A stretch of 64,000 nt of DNA from Smittia aterrima (taxonomy: Eukaryota; Arthropoda; Insecta; Diptera; Chironomidae). Under the pieces are notes generated by a model, which did no database searches, was not told the origin of the DNA, and worked only from the letters and a program-made list of their open reading frames with translations. The DNA lies in NCBI GenBank assembly GCA_033063855.1, contig CP093830.1:12090854-12154853 (forward strand), written 5' to 3'. The position numbers and the translations under genes are program-made. Each line of letters starts with the position of its first letter. Within the stretch, counting starts at the first letter, position 1. Below are positions 1-15,000 of this stretch, in pieces.

Positions 1-3000
1 TTTCCTCGTTCGAGAAAGAAAAATCTTTATTTCTTCCTCAGCCATGTTTGCCCCAGAAGACTTGAAATGTTTGAAGACATAAAAGAAGAAAAGAGAAGTA
101 AGTTGCTTGAAGTTCATTGTTGGCTGGGATGGAAGGCGTTTCTCTATCGAACGAGCAAATTCCTCTCGTCGTCTTCTTCTTTGCACACTTACACAATTTC
201 TCGTTTTAAAGATGAAGATATTTCTTCTCGTTCACATCGACATCTCCGCAGCCGATACGACATGATGATGAAGGTTCAACATTTTGACGACAAGGGAAAA
301 AAAAAAGTTTTTCGCCTGCAAGATGAAAATTGATGATTTATTGGCCAAAGATCAAACAAATTTTCTCCCCGACACAAGAAAACTTTTTTTTTCCGTTTTA
401 TTCGGTTTCGGAGAAAATCATCACTCACAAAAATTCCATTCAATTTACGAGATAAACTGCGAAGGATTTCTTGTTTACCTTCTTCGTCAGCGGCGAATGA
501 TAAGAAGAAAAATCTTTTCATGTGATTTCTCATTTTTGAGTCAACAGAAAAATATTTACATGTCGAGGTCGAAGGGTGACGTCATGGAAAGTTCTCGGTT
601 GATGTGTGCCCCAACAAACGATCCCGGTCTTTGTTCTCTCCTCAATGGCACGTTCACATCTCGTCGGCACAAAGGTCGACGAACAAATCTCGAGAAAGTT
701 TTGTAAAAGGAAAGTCACAGAAACGAAAGGTTCATTCAATGTGTCGTTTTGAGATAACGAAGCTGAGTTTGAGTCATGAGAGATTTTTGCTCCACTGAAG
801 CAGCCTTGTTGTAAGCTCCGATGACACTCTCGCCAAATGGAATTCTGCTGATGCTGAAGAAGAGCAAATAAATGAAATTCGAACAACGTACTTGAGGGAA
901 TTGCTCCCTCCTTCCACCGAACTTCTCGCCAAACTCTCCTTCTCGTATGTTTATTTTTCATTCGCTTTTCACAAAGGCAGCGAAGAGTTTTCCTTTTCTT
1001 TCCTTTCATTTTGAATAAACAGCAAATGTGATGTTGTTGGAAAATTCTGAGCAGAACTCTTGAGAAGGAGAAGGAAAAATTGAAAGCCATTAAATATTAA
1101 CAGATGTCCAAGTGAAAAGAAGGTGGAATTCGAAATGGGAAAGGAAAGGCAAAAATCAACCCGAGAGGTCCTTGACAAATCTAAACCTCTTGTGAATTAA
1201 ACTCAGTTCGATTGTCAACATTTGCACGGATGGAATTCTCACTGGATGTAAGACTCTCCTGGCTCTTAGACCATCAAAATGTTTCATCGCTCAATGCAAG
1301 TTAGAAACTTTTCAATTATGGAAATGAAAAACGATTTTTTTTTCTGGTAAAACTTTCTTCGCTTTTATGTTTTTCAGAATATATTTTACGCTTTTGGAGA
1401 GAACGATTTTTAATTAACAAACTTTCTAAATTAAGAAAATTAACTCGAAATGCCTTCGAGCTGATTTTCTTCTCTCGTGGATCAATCGGATGCGAAGAAA
1501 TCTCGAAGGAAGAAAAGTTTATGAATAATTTTAACAAGAAAAAAAGTTTCAAGAAAATTAAATGAGAGTTTGACGACGAAGAGCGAAGTGGTTTTATTAC
1601 ATCCGCGACATCCGATTTCTTTTTTGCTCTAGGCTGATGAGCTCATTTCATACATCTAGAGAAATAAGATGAAGACTTCTTTTCTTCGTACTTTGGTCTC
1701 GTGAGCATAATTAAAAGCTTTAACAACAAACTTTTAGAATTCATCTTGTTTCAATATTTTACGATAAATTTCAAAATTATTTTGAAACTTGTGCAAATAA
1801 AATTTTCTCGACTCGCTAGCATCTGAAAATTTATTGCAATTCAAATAGAAAATTATTGTTCGAGAGAGAAAATTGGTTTGAAAAGCTTTTAGCTTCTGTT
1901 GATTTAGTTTAAACAATCCATCATCAAATTTAATGAAATGCTTTAAAACTTCGAGGAACTCACGAATTATGTTCAACCGCAGAAGATTTTTTCAGACATC
2001 AAAAAGTAACTCCTCACAATGTTTCCTTGTTGTTACAGCCACACAACACTCCAAACATCTCATCGTCATCGACACAAAGCGATCTCCGTTCAAGTTCTTT
2101 TGTATCGCTTTCAGTAAATAAAATACTTCAAGTTGTCGTATCAAAACGTCCACCTTCGGCACAATGAGCTTGAAACACTTTTCACTCCCTTTCGACGTTC
2201 AATGACACTCATCAGCAATAACGTAACATTTTTATTCAGCAAGAAACGCTGTTTCTGATCGGAACAGAAAGATTCTCAACAGTTGCTACAATCAGCAACG
2301 AAAACACTCTCGAGAGTGAAATAATTATCAAGCGGCTGTTTATTATTTCGAGCTGCTTTAATCGTCCTCAAAGGCTTTGACGACCGAATTGAAATATTTG
2401 TTGATTATTGCGATAAAAAGAAGAGGACGGAACCTTGGGTTGACATTTTGAAGTGAGACGAGACGAGTAAACAATCAGAATTATGAGCTGAGGGTGGTTT
2501 TGTGGCTTTCGCAATCATTAGTTTGCTAACTTCACGCTTGAAAGAGTTTCATTCTAGTCAGCCTAACAAAATTGCTTCCTCGTAAACCAAGCAAACGCTC
2601 CCCCTTCGCTAAACTCTTTTTAACGAAATTAAAAACAAAATTTCCTCGAGAAAAGATGTGAGCTCACATCATGAAAACTCTCGTATCCTTTCGAAAATAT
2701 TTGTTACATAATAATTTCATGCTTCGAGTGTATTTATATTGTAGATTTTCCACGGCATCGTTCACGAAGTGCTCGAGAAATGAAAATTATATCGAAATTA
2801 TTTACTTTGCTTTTAACTTTGGCACATTTTTCCATTAAAACGAGAGACGAAGCGCCATTCTTTTCAACGATAAGAGTGAAGCGAGCTCCATGTATGTTGC
2901 CATTAAATAAATTAACGTGTTCGCTGATGGAAATTTCGTTTCGATGTTTGCCAGGATGAAGCGAGGAAATAATTTTAAAATTAAAAAGGTTCTTGAAGCT

Positions 3001-6000
3001 CTCAATGGCGAATTTTATTTTATTCTCCGTCAAACGGAAGCTTTCCTTTCGTTCCTTGTTTACCAGCGCGACGATTAAAAGAAGGAACGAATTAAATTAA
3101 ACAGGTGTTTACATATCGTGTCGAAAGAGAGAGAGAAACAAAAGCTAAAACTGAAATTACTTATTTGATTTATGTATCGAGCGTCTCTCGACTTACCAAG
3201 TAATTTACAACATATGTTTTGACATTTCAACAGTTTAACTTTTTGAATGATGGAGAGCAAACGTTTTATCACGCACATCTTGTCAAGTTCCACCTCTCTG
3301 TGAAAGTATTAAGGTCTTCGCGATCAGAACTCGAATACATTTCGAAGTCAAACATCATAAATCTCCCGAAACATTTTAATGATGGCCTTCGACAAGTTGT
3401 CAGGACTTTTCGTGAGCAAACAGTTGAGTTGATTGAATATAAGAATATTTTAACATCGAAGAGAATCAGATTCGTTAAACTATTCGATCATTTCAGTTCC
3501 CGTAGCGGCGAAAGACTTTACTGTTCGCAATGTAAATGTTCAATCCATTTTAAAATGAAATCTCGCAATTTTCTGTTCGCAAGCATCAAAGGAGAATTGA
3601 AAGTCACAATCAACATGCTTCCCCAGTAAAAAGTTTCTACTCAATTTCGCTTTTAAAAGCATTTTTCTCATTCAATAATTGACGAGAATTAAAATCGTTT
3701 CGCAAACAAAACACAATTTATTCATTATATTTCTTCATGTCACAGGTACCGAGTGCTGAGCGGATAAATTAAAAATCTTTTTTTTTTTCGATAAATTTCC
3801 ATTCGGTTTTATACGGAGCCTTTATGAAGGCTGCTGCTGGAAGCTTGTTAATACACGTTGGGTAATAATAATTGCACATATGCATTATTGAACAGTGCAA
3901 ACACGTCGAGCACTTGCCGCACGGCAATTTTACATTGGTTGGTGCATTTAGCGATAAAGCTGACGATGGAAATGAAATATCGATTCGGACTTTGTAATGC
4001 AATAAACCCAACGTTGCAGTTGTCGCTTCGTGCAAAATGTGCGCGTTCTCGATGAATGGAAACGAAAAATTTATGAGATTTAATGTTTTCAATAAACAAA
4101 CTGTTTCCGATGAGATTTGACATCAAATGAATTCAATTTTAATGATAAACCGAAGGTTTCGTGTTTGCTCATCTATTCGACTGAAAGTCTCTTTTAAGTA
4201 ATGAATAGAAAAGTTTATGAATTGAATCGAAGGCAAGTCAGTGTCTGGCGACGATATTCGGATGACATAATAAAAACGAAGCAAAGGAAAAACAATTTCA
4301 CTTGTTTGTGCAGTTGTACAAACATTTAGCACAACAATAAAATCTCTTTTGAATTGTTTTCCCAACAACTCGAGAAGAAGAAAAGTGCATTCGTCTCTCT
4401 CTTTGACTGCTCGAATGCATTTGACAACTGAACGCGCCTTTTATTCACGCGGTAGACTTCGGACGGACTTCCTTCCGTGCTAACAGAAGAAAATAATTTC
4501 TGAAGAATAAAAATTTACAGTCGCATTGTTAACACTGAATAATGGAGCGAAACAAAATGTGTTTTCATCTCTAAGAGATGCCGTAACAAATTGCAGTCGA
4601 GAAGAGATGACAAAACAATTCTTTTATAAGCCAGAAACATTTCTTTTATCATCTTCCTTCCTTTGAGCATCCAAAATATCATAAAAATCTAATAAATATC
4701 TGTACGAGACTTTTCTTTCTCTTTCGTCTTAGACTTTAGTTAAGATTTTTTGAATGGTGACAAGGTCTGAACTTTTATGAAAGAAATCTTTTCGTCTAGT
4801 CACCCTTTTATCCTTTCTCTTCGCATGTAAATTCTGCTTGAGGCTATTAATCCACTTTAAAATTGGATTTTTTGAGATTACTTTTGTACCTCTTCCTTCT
4901 TCGTCGTTTCCCTCACAAGGAAAATCAAGAGCCACTTTGTGTTTGAGTTATACGTTCAGATAATCACTTCCTTTTTAGAAAGAAGAGAAGAATCTTTTGC
5001 GAGATGAGCTGAAACGGATGGATCAGAAGGGAAATATTGCAAATTACGTCAGTCATGCAAAAATGAAATAAGATTGTGCAAGTTCTGTTTTATTCCTTGG
5101 AGCTATGTTTTGTCTTCGTCAAAAGAAAGAAATTTTATTGCAAGACCTCAATTAATCAAACTATAAAAATAGCAAGACTCAGCAACAACAGGAAAGTCCC
5201 GTAAAATAATTATGACCCTAAACGAATCGCTCGATTTAATTGATTCTGCCACATACAAAGCGTATTTATTTTCGTTTTAAATTGTTGTTCGGCACAATCG
5301 CAAACAGAAAGCCCTTTCCGATGTCGTTTTATCATGAATAAAAATATTTTGCTGTCCCTCGACGATTTATTAACGAGGGTGACAGAGAAATGTTTATTGC
5401 TGAGCATTCTCTTCTTCTAAACAACGCACAAAGTGCGAGAGGCCTCCGATTGTAACATTGTGACTTCAATTCAATCGCATACCTGCACGAATAGGAATCA
5501 CAACATTAAAAAAATTGCATTCCGTCTCGTAAGTGAGTGAGGACAAAGAAAAGCGGAAACTGACGGATGGGTCGAAACTGATTTCTCAACAACAAAATAA
5601 ATAATCGAGAAGAATGCCTTAAACGTCGATTTCCTCGACATAAAACCTTTTTTGTGTGACTGCAAAAATATTTATCTTTCGTGTCAAGAAAATAAGGCGA
5701 AGAAAAACATTTTGAGATAAAGAAAAATATTCGTAGAGTCAAAAAAAGAATTTTATTTTGAGGAGGAAGAAAGGTACAACAACATCAACGAAGAAGCGTT
5801 AAATCCTCACTCATTATATCCTGTTATGTCCTGCTGTGTTTAGTAATTGTTATTGCATGTAATTCCAGGCCTCAAAACTGTGAAAGCCTCCGAAAAAAGA
5901 ACATTAGCTCTCTACCATAAAATCAATTAGATTAAAGATCGGTGTCATGTTGTGTGAACTCGAAAGTACATCAAGTCAATTTTCACACAATTGGCATCGG

Positions 6001-9000
6001 AGATTATCAGCAATTTGTAAGATTTAAATTGTTTCTGGTGCTGGATGAATCAGTGGAAATTTGTTTGGGAGGGTGATGACGACGTTGATAAAAAGATATG
6101 AAATTGCTATTCACATTTAATCTTTGAATGATCATGAATATTCAAGAATTCATTTCAATTCTTCCATTAGACGTTACAAGCTCACCGATTGAAATTCTAA
6201 ATCATCGCCTACAGCTACGAAGCGGGTTTGTTTGATTATTGAAGGAGGACCAGCTGATATGAAATGTACTTTTAAAGACATCCCTCTGTTCAAATAGAAA
6301 GGGCGACAAGAGAAATTGCACGCGCGTGTGTGTAAGTCCTATGAGGAGAACGGAATTAAAAGGAAACTTTTTAATTAAAGTTTATTACTTCCAATGACGC
6401 AAGAAGAAGATGAAAAGCGGAAAGTTTCATCTCCCCAGTCTCGTCATAAAATCCTCCGAGAAGCTCTTGGTCTTCCAATGAAAAGCGAAGAGACAATGAA
6501 CACATAAAACAAATCTGAATGATCAACAATACTTAAAAATATTAATTTATTGAAACGACGAAGGAAAGTTCATGAAATGTTGAAGCTGAGGTGTCTGCTA
6601 GAATTCAATTTGATTTTCCCTTTCAACTCGAGCTCATGTTGGTCACGTGTCCTGATGAAAAGTTGAATATTTTTTTAAAGAGTTCATTATTATTGTTTAC
6701 GCAATGGATCTTTCAATCGACGCGATTTCAATCCCGTTGTCGGGCGTCTGTTCATTACGATGTTTGTAATTTAGATGGAAAATCCTGTAAACATTGTTGA
6801 TGTTCTTATTGACACGGCGGGATTGTCGATAGAAGAATGAACAACGGAGAACGAAAAAATGGAAAATCGTGCGGAGATAATAAAGCGAAAAGATCGAGAC
6901 GAGTGCACGATTGTGATTGAAAATAGCTTCAGAAAAATTCAACACATGCAGGTGTTTACTTAGAGCATGCAGTGAACTAAATCACGTCGAATCGAATAAA
7001 GCAACTCTCGTCCTAGCGAATCGACAAAATTCTCTGACTCATTGATAGAGACTCTCGAAGCACCTTCGATTCAGTTGGAAAACTGTTCTCCAAATGCAAA
7101 CAACGCCAACAAGATACAAACTCATTTTCACGAAACATGAGAGGGAACGAGCAGATGAAGGAAAAAAAACAAAAAACCAGTGAAAATTGATTTTTCTTCT
7201 TTGCGCGGAAAGTATTGGCATGATCTGAATTTCAATTAAAATGAGAGCCACTTGTCGACAGAGTCCTCGATGCATAAAAATCTGATTCACACTCGAGCGG
7301 TTCCTAATTAAGTCAATAGACGCCGATAAAATCATTGAAGCCCAATCGAATCAATTTCCATTAAAATAATTACATAATCATTAATTAAGCTTTCTAGAGC
7401 GGGTGATGAGTGTTCATCAATCAATAAATCAGACTTGTCTAGGAATGTTTGCCTTCAGAGGAAGAATGAAAAATCACTCGCAGGATCGTCACGTCGAACA
7501 TTTGAATTCGAGAAAACCATTCAAAGTTAAATAAACATCGAACGCGACATCAATCAAAAATGAAATATCTAATTCTCTTGTGATAATATCAATTCGATAG
7601 CGAAACTTTTGTCGCATCTACAAAAATGAATGCGAGGTCGCGATGAAAAATCAAAGCGCAAATGTCATCGAAGCGGATGACATTTTATTCATCTCCTGTG
7701 AATTTTGCATGATCGCGTTGTGCAATAAACAGAGATTGAATTCATTGTTGATCCATGCATCGCTCTTTGTGTACCGGGGCCATGGAAAAAGCTATGACAT
7801 GCTATATCTCAAGCTTAGAGCGGAATCTGTGCATCAATTTCCAATATGCTTTCAAGCTTTTTTTTTTATTCGCCCGCTCTCTCGCTCGTTGCGATATGAA
7901 GTTTTTAATGAAAAATAAATGCACTCCAATAGGATTTTATGCAAAAGTGTAAACACGCGGACCTGCTGGGGAAATGAAACAATGCACGATGCGGAGCTCG
8001 TAGCTAGCGAGCAACATATGGCACGGGACGCTTGCTCGAAATCAAATAAGAGGGGAAACCTTTCGCATGAAAGTTTTAAAATATTGTTTAATGAATTATG
8101 TTATCGCATTTGCGTACGATGTGAATATTTTGTTGCACGTCCAACTTTTCACTCTGACGAGTTAAAGTTTCTTTCCAAATTATGGCTCAGAGTGATGAGT
8201 CGACGAAGTCTTATCTAAACTGAAACTCTCGTTAAACTTAAACAGAAGAAACTTCCATAATTTGATCACATCAAAGTAATGAATCTTTTAAAAAAAGGAT
8301 GAAAATATTTCCCAAACATTTACTTAACGTTTTCGCATTTGCCTTTGAGAGAGAAGCGAAAGACGGTTTTAATAATCTTCTCGCCTGAAACACTCGCTCG
8401 CGCGGTTTCTCCGGGAAAGCGAATTAATTAGATTTTGTTTGCTTAAAGATTAAAAGTATGCGTACGATGAGTAAGAATCGTGGATAGTAAATGTTTGCGG
8501 TGAATTGCGATATAAAATTTAAAAAATTTAATTAAAACTCGCTAAATATAAAAAAATAAACCAAACGAGTATCATGAGCTTGCGTAACCCTTCGATGATA
8601 TTTCGAGATAACCAATTCCTTTCCATTTTGTGAAATCGCAGCTAAGCGCGTTTTGCGACTCAACCGTGACTCACGTCGTCGCTGTGACTCTCGTAAAGAG
8701 CGACGCTGATATTTTTACGATTTAAAATGGCTTATGTTTACTTTTCCTTAATGTATTTTTCTTTGAAATTTATATTCATTTTTCATGAACGCCATGGGAA
8801 ACTTATACGTTTCTTCAATTATAAAACTATAATGAGCTGTGCTTGGCTCTCTTTCTCATCATCGAAACAGACAAAAGACAACGAAGCGACAAAAAAAATA
8901 ACGCTAAGAGGAGCGGTAAATCTTTTGTTTTATACTTTTCGTTTTATGATATTTTCTTGCTTTATTTGCATTGTCTTTATCTCTCTTTCTTGTTCAAATA

Positions 9001-12000
9001 AAATTAACTTAAAAGACTTTGTAGAATATGTATGTGAAAACGACCATTTTGAAAGACTCTGCCTAAAAATGGGGCCGTTTGATGTCGATGGAGTTTCGTG
9101 GAAAAGTGAATTATTTGGATCGAACGACATCCGCAAATAAATTCTCTGAATTCACCTGTGAAGTTCATAAAACTTTGCGAATCTAGTCTCGAGGATTGAA
9201 TGTTTGATAACAAACATTTAATATTAATATAATTTATTAATTTTCCTTTCCACTACAATATTTGGGAAAATGACAGTTATCTATATCAAAATACACAGTG
9301 GCGTTATTTGCCCGGTTAAATATTTTACTTATCCATTTTTTTCGTTTTTTTTTTGAGACAGATTTGAGTGAAAAACTCTAATGTGTGTTCGAAATAAATA
9401 TAAACATTAAATATTTGATTGTTGTGATATAATTTCTCTATTCTAACAGCACTTGGTCTTCCTGATTGTCTAGTGTGGTAGGTAGAGGTTTTTTTATTTT
9501 GCTTGCGATTTAATTTGGAAGGCAAGTGCCATCTCCTGCAGCTCTTATGTCAATTGTGCTGAGTTGAGTGTACACAGACTCCTTAAACTTAAGATTTTCC
9601 TTTAGGTTCAGCCTAGTTCTCTCTCTCTCTCGACCATTATTTTAGTGTTTGACTAAGAAATTTCCAATCATCATGAAAAGCCTTTTGAGCCTATAAGAGT
9701 TGCGACAATCGTTTGACGTAATTACCTGTCTTTTCTCACTCAGAAATATTTCATGTCATCTTTGATATTTGCCGAATGATTATTTGCTCGAGCCACAGTC
9801 TGAGATCTTTGATTATGATCAATGCAGATAAAACAAGTTTATTTGGTCAAATTAAGATGATAAAAGTTGCTTTGTGATCCAAAATTTGTTTTCAACACAA
9901 AGGCCGACTGTTTGTGTCGCTAATTAAAAAGCTTTGATAGTTCTTGTTTTGATAACGAAATTCCTAACAAGCATGAAGACTACGCAAGACGGTTTCGAAA
10001 TTGAACAAGACTTGCGTCTTGTTGATCATTTCATTTCCACGCTCATCGCAAAGTTATTTCAATCATCGGCCGAGTGTTTTATGAAGGAGAATAATGAAGT
10101 TGCATTCATGAATAATAAAAATTCTTTATAGGCGACAGATAATGCGTTCTTATCAAGCTCCACGTCTCAATTGTCTCCTTTATGTTTATCAGAAAGTAAA
10201 TAGTTTCATGGAGATAAAGTTCATGTTTGCGCACGGTCGAGAGTTTTTTCTTTTTTTTCATTCGGAGTGAGTCGTGTCGAGAGGAACCTACATAGATAGC
10301 TCTGAGCCGTAGACAAGTCTTGCGGCTGGCTTAACTACTTCCGGTTCTCGAAAGAAGAAAAAGGAGAATTCGAACAAGAGTCTTTGATGTTTATGTAGCA
10401 ATTGACGTCGATGTTTAAAAGTTTTAATCCTGTTACGCCAATCGCTTTTCTTCAACTCATATAATAACCTTCACAAATTGGATTTAAGCTTTCCGATAAA
10501 TTGGATTCAATCTATTCGAGAATCAGAAGTTTCTTTGTTGTGAACAGATGAGATTCGTTGCTCTCTCGCTCTTTCCCTTCAGGCGTGAATCTTTTCACTC
10601 ATCGCATAGCGCAAATCCTTATTGCATTATCATTCATTATTCAAATTTCCTTCAATTAGTCAGATTCTGTTGTCTAAATACGAATTGTAACACAGGAGAC
10701 CTTTCGCTGTATGTGCGAGGGTTGAAAATTTAATTGAACAAATAATGTTTCAATCAAAGCTTTATGAAGAATTGAATAGGCGAATAATGTTTGCGACTAG
10801 CAGAACTCGCCAAAGATGAGAAATATTACAACCCCGCAACAAATTTATATTATACCAATAAAAATCAACCCCTCCGGTGAGCTCTACATGTGCATTGAAT
10901 AACTTAAGTCTAGGGGAGGAAAGAATGAAGAATCGCTTACGCAGTTTTTGCTACAAATTCCTCAGTCAAAGGGAGAATCAAATCATTGAGAAATTCGCTT
11001 TAATCCTCTTCCTCTTTTGTTGTGATTTTTCTCCGTTGCTGTTTCATCTCGCTCGTTGTTTATTTTGCTGAGGAACAAGCAGCGAGCTGAGTGAGAGATA
11101 ATTTGGAAAGATTTAGTGCGGAATTCTTAAAGTTGATTGATAATGATTGATTTATTCGTTCGTTGAGAACGTAATAATTAAGAAGTTTCAAACGCAGACC
11201 TTCTCCTTCAACCAACAAGTCACATGAGTCGCAATAAAAAGAACATTTAAATCTTTCCAAAGCCAAACAAATCTCTCTCCCACAACAACAATAGCTGTGC
11301 GCGTGTGATGTGAAAATAACACAGAAAAACTTTCCGATAATCTTTCAGATGCACGACAGAAAGCATTCACACGTTTCAACAGTTTGCCACTTTGTGATGG
11401 GCGTACGTGTGACATGACTGTTTTCGTAGGATTTCGATTCTTTTAAATGAGCAATGAGATGAACAAACAGAGGCGAGGCTTTATATTACTTAACGGCGTT
11501 AATATTTTTCAAGAAATCTCGATGTTGATTGAAAATTTTCCACGAACCTCGATTGCCTTGAGAAGATTCTCGCTTGTTGCCATCTCTCTAACCAGGTGGA
11601 AGTTAGTGGTTTAAGAATGAGTTTACCGTCAATATTTGAATGTGATTGAATTATCACACTTTTCTTTCAAACTCTATCTCTCCCGCTTTTGGCCAAAATC
11701 TGCTTCCCGAATAAAAAAACAATTTACCAATTCGTCAAAAAGTGTTTTTCTTCCTTCTCGTTTTCGTGCAAATATTGACGTCAAAAAAATTCTGATCCCG
11801 TGTGTCCTTTCTCTCTCGGCACATAAATTTTCACAGAATTTGTAAATATTTTCCAATCAAACAACCACGAGAGAGTGAGGAAAAAAAATTTGCCAGGAAG
11901 GAGAAATCTATTCAAATCTGTTTACGCAAACCAGCAAAAGTTGCGATAATAACTTTCAATATTGACTCGTCTGCAGTGAAAGTTTATAAGTTCGATTAGC

Positions 12001-15000
12001 ATAAAATATCCCATTAATGTTGTGCAATCAAAAACTATCGCAATCAAAATGACATAATGCTAATAATTATGTTGATGTTGTTTCACTCCCCCTTCCGCGC
12101 AACTATCCGCCTGTCAATAGAGCTCTGTAGTGTTTGACAGAACAGAAGCTTGATAAATTATAGGACAAATATTTCTTGATGAAATATTTGAATGTTTAAT
12201 AACAGCATAAGGAGAAAAATTGAGTGCGATATAAATACTTAGTGTAAATTTGGCTTATCATTTTAAGGAAAGTGAAACTCTTTTTAAACACACTCATATT
12301 TGCACAAAAATGATATCTCTGGCTCTTTTTTCATTCGTTATACGACGATGATGTTTGCATCGAATCAACAGAACTCTTAGAACATTTCTGCCATCTGTAT
12401 CTTTCAACGTCGAACCACAATCATAAAGTTTTCCTTTTTTTCCATTCGAGAAGTTTGCTGTGGAAATACATTTCCAACTCACTCCTCTCCCAACCTTTAT
12501 CGTAAATTAATTCAAATTGAATTGGAAATTAATTTAATTGAGTTATGTTTCATCGATTGTCTAGCTTCGATTGATCTATGAGCGAACAAAATTCGAATGG
12601 AACACTTTTCCATTTCCACTCATCGCAGAGCAATGTTATCACTCAATGGCTGAGGGAGTTTTCCACTGTCTATGTGTATTTGTAGATGCTTTGTCGTACC
12701 ACTCGAAACATGGTGGAGCAGTTGAAGATGAAAATTCAAGCGGCATTGCTTCACGTAGACTTCGGGAAATTCTCTCCTCTTGTTTGTATGACGATGATTT
12801 TAATTTTATTCATTCATGATTTTGGTAAATATTTTGATTGCAAATATATTTTGTTTATGTAGTGTACTTTTTTTTTATTTCTATGCCTACATAGACAATC
12901 TGTGCGCTCTTGTTGACTTAATACGTGTATATATTTTTAATATTTAACTGAAAAAAAATACGTCTAAATATATTTACTCGACATTCTTCTGTAGATATAA
13001 GGTGAGAGAGCGCAATCCTCGTTTTAAAACAAGTGTGGATAATTTCTACTGCAAATAATTGATTGACATTGTACACACAGTACCTTATGTGCACATTATT
13101 TCGCATATTGAACGAGAGCGTATAATTGAGGAACGAAAGCTAATTGATTTTCAATTTATTTAGCTTGCAAACAAGTTCAAGACAAACTTGATGTTTGATC
13201 AACTTTTCTCTGATTCTGTTAAAGTTTGACGATGCATTTCAGGGATTAAATATTAAAAGAATGAGAACAACAAATGTTTTAATTTTAAAATTTGTTTAAT
13301 AAGCTGCCCTGCAACTCTCCAAAAGCCGAGCGAGAGAATGAAATTCTCGCATATGTTGCGTGGTTTACGTTTTAGTTTTCAATGCACGAGCAAACAAATC
13401 TCACCCCCGTCGTAAAGCCTCGACGATTATTTCAGCTCTCGAGCCGACTGTTGTTTCGAAGGATAAAAATAAATTAGCAAATAAATGGCTGTGAGCAATC
13501 ACAACAACATTGTGAACATATGAATAATAAACATATCAAGGCAATCCACGGACTGTCGTAACCCCTCACGAATCATTGCACCCTCAACCGATTCTCATTG
13601 AATCCGAGTGACAGGAGAAGGAAAAAGAATTGTGATAATGAAATGTAATTGTTGACATATTTTTGGCATTTATTGCGATTAAAATCAAATGCACTTTGTG
13701 CTTCGCATTTATCTCTGATTTAATCTTTCGTCACTGCTCAGACCACGACAGTTGAATACAACTAAGTTAATAACTAGAAAAACCTTCCAATTATTTACTT
13801 TTGAGCGATCAACAACCTTGAAAACTTCTAATGAGCCGTCGAGGCAAACAAGTGCTTTTTTGAATTCGAAATGAAATTGATTGAAACTTGCTGAAAGACA
13901 CATCAGCTTGGGAGGATGTCTGGGAGAACTGAAACTTTTTCCGACACACAAAACATTTGTTGATGTTATTTTAAGCCGAAGTTTGTGCTCATTTCATGTG
14001 TAAACTAAAAACGGTTTTAGTCATGTGAATTTGACCCTTAATAGTCGACTGTTAAATTAACTCGCAACATGAGGGTAGGTGTCTGACGGAGATTCCTTTC
14101 AACTGTTAACTTAATTCATTCGGATCAGCTTGATTGTAATATTTAAATCCCCGTAAACGTTCGCACCAATTGTAAGAAGCGATTTGTAATTTTATGGGTG
14201 CGAACATTAACAAAAGAATCATTTCATTGATGATCGTGTCGAGGGTGGCGTGTGAATGGCACAAGACTTGGCACCTTTCTCTGCTGTCAAATGAGTTTCT
14301 ATTTAATTTGAAAGTTTATCAATCCTCAATTCCACTCTGAGCAAATTAAAATTTTTCGTCTCGCGCAACAAGAAATATTTAATTGGCAGATATTTTTATC
14401 TCTCTCACTTCTATTGACTTTATTAATTAAAAGGAAGGAAAAATGTTTCAAGCTTTATTCGCTTTATACTCGTTATTTCCACTAATGCGGCTGCCTCGTT
14501 CATCATCATAATGGATTTATGGTTGGTTTATTATAAAAAAGCACTTGGAAATTAACTTTGGGTTAATACAAGTCTCCATCTTCATTTTCCTCTTTGGTTT
14601 CCGCCGTCTCGAATGTCGTAAAAATGTTTGAAGTGCATAAGGAGGATAAAAGACCTTTAAAAGTTATACATTAAACCATATTTACAATATAAATTTTTAA
14701 GTTGAAACGAGAATTGAGTAAATAATGAAATGATAATAATTTCATGGGCGTACCTTACAGAAATATTTTCACATATAAGCGACTCGCTTAAAGCGAGCGA
14801 AGCAGGCACGTTGAACAAGAAAAAAATAAAAAACTGGGGAGTTTCATGTGAAAAACTTTATTCTTCTTCAACTGAATATAATTTATGATAATTTCTTGTT
14901 TGATCGTGAACGAGGGAATTCAATTTCTCACCTTTTTTTTTCTCAGTACTTTGATAATTTCCAGAATAAATAGTTTGGAAGTTTCGAGAGAAGCCGAAGA

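Noticed and set aside
530..1090. 186-codon minus-strand frame
   Set aside because: The longest frame apart from fkh, but it has no recognisable domain, no splice context and overlaps an equally unremarkable frame on the other strand.
3219..3629. 136-codon plus-strand frame
   Set aside because: No ATG-supported protein-like features; AT-driven composition.
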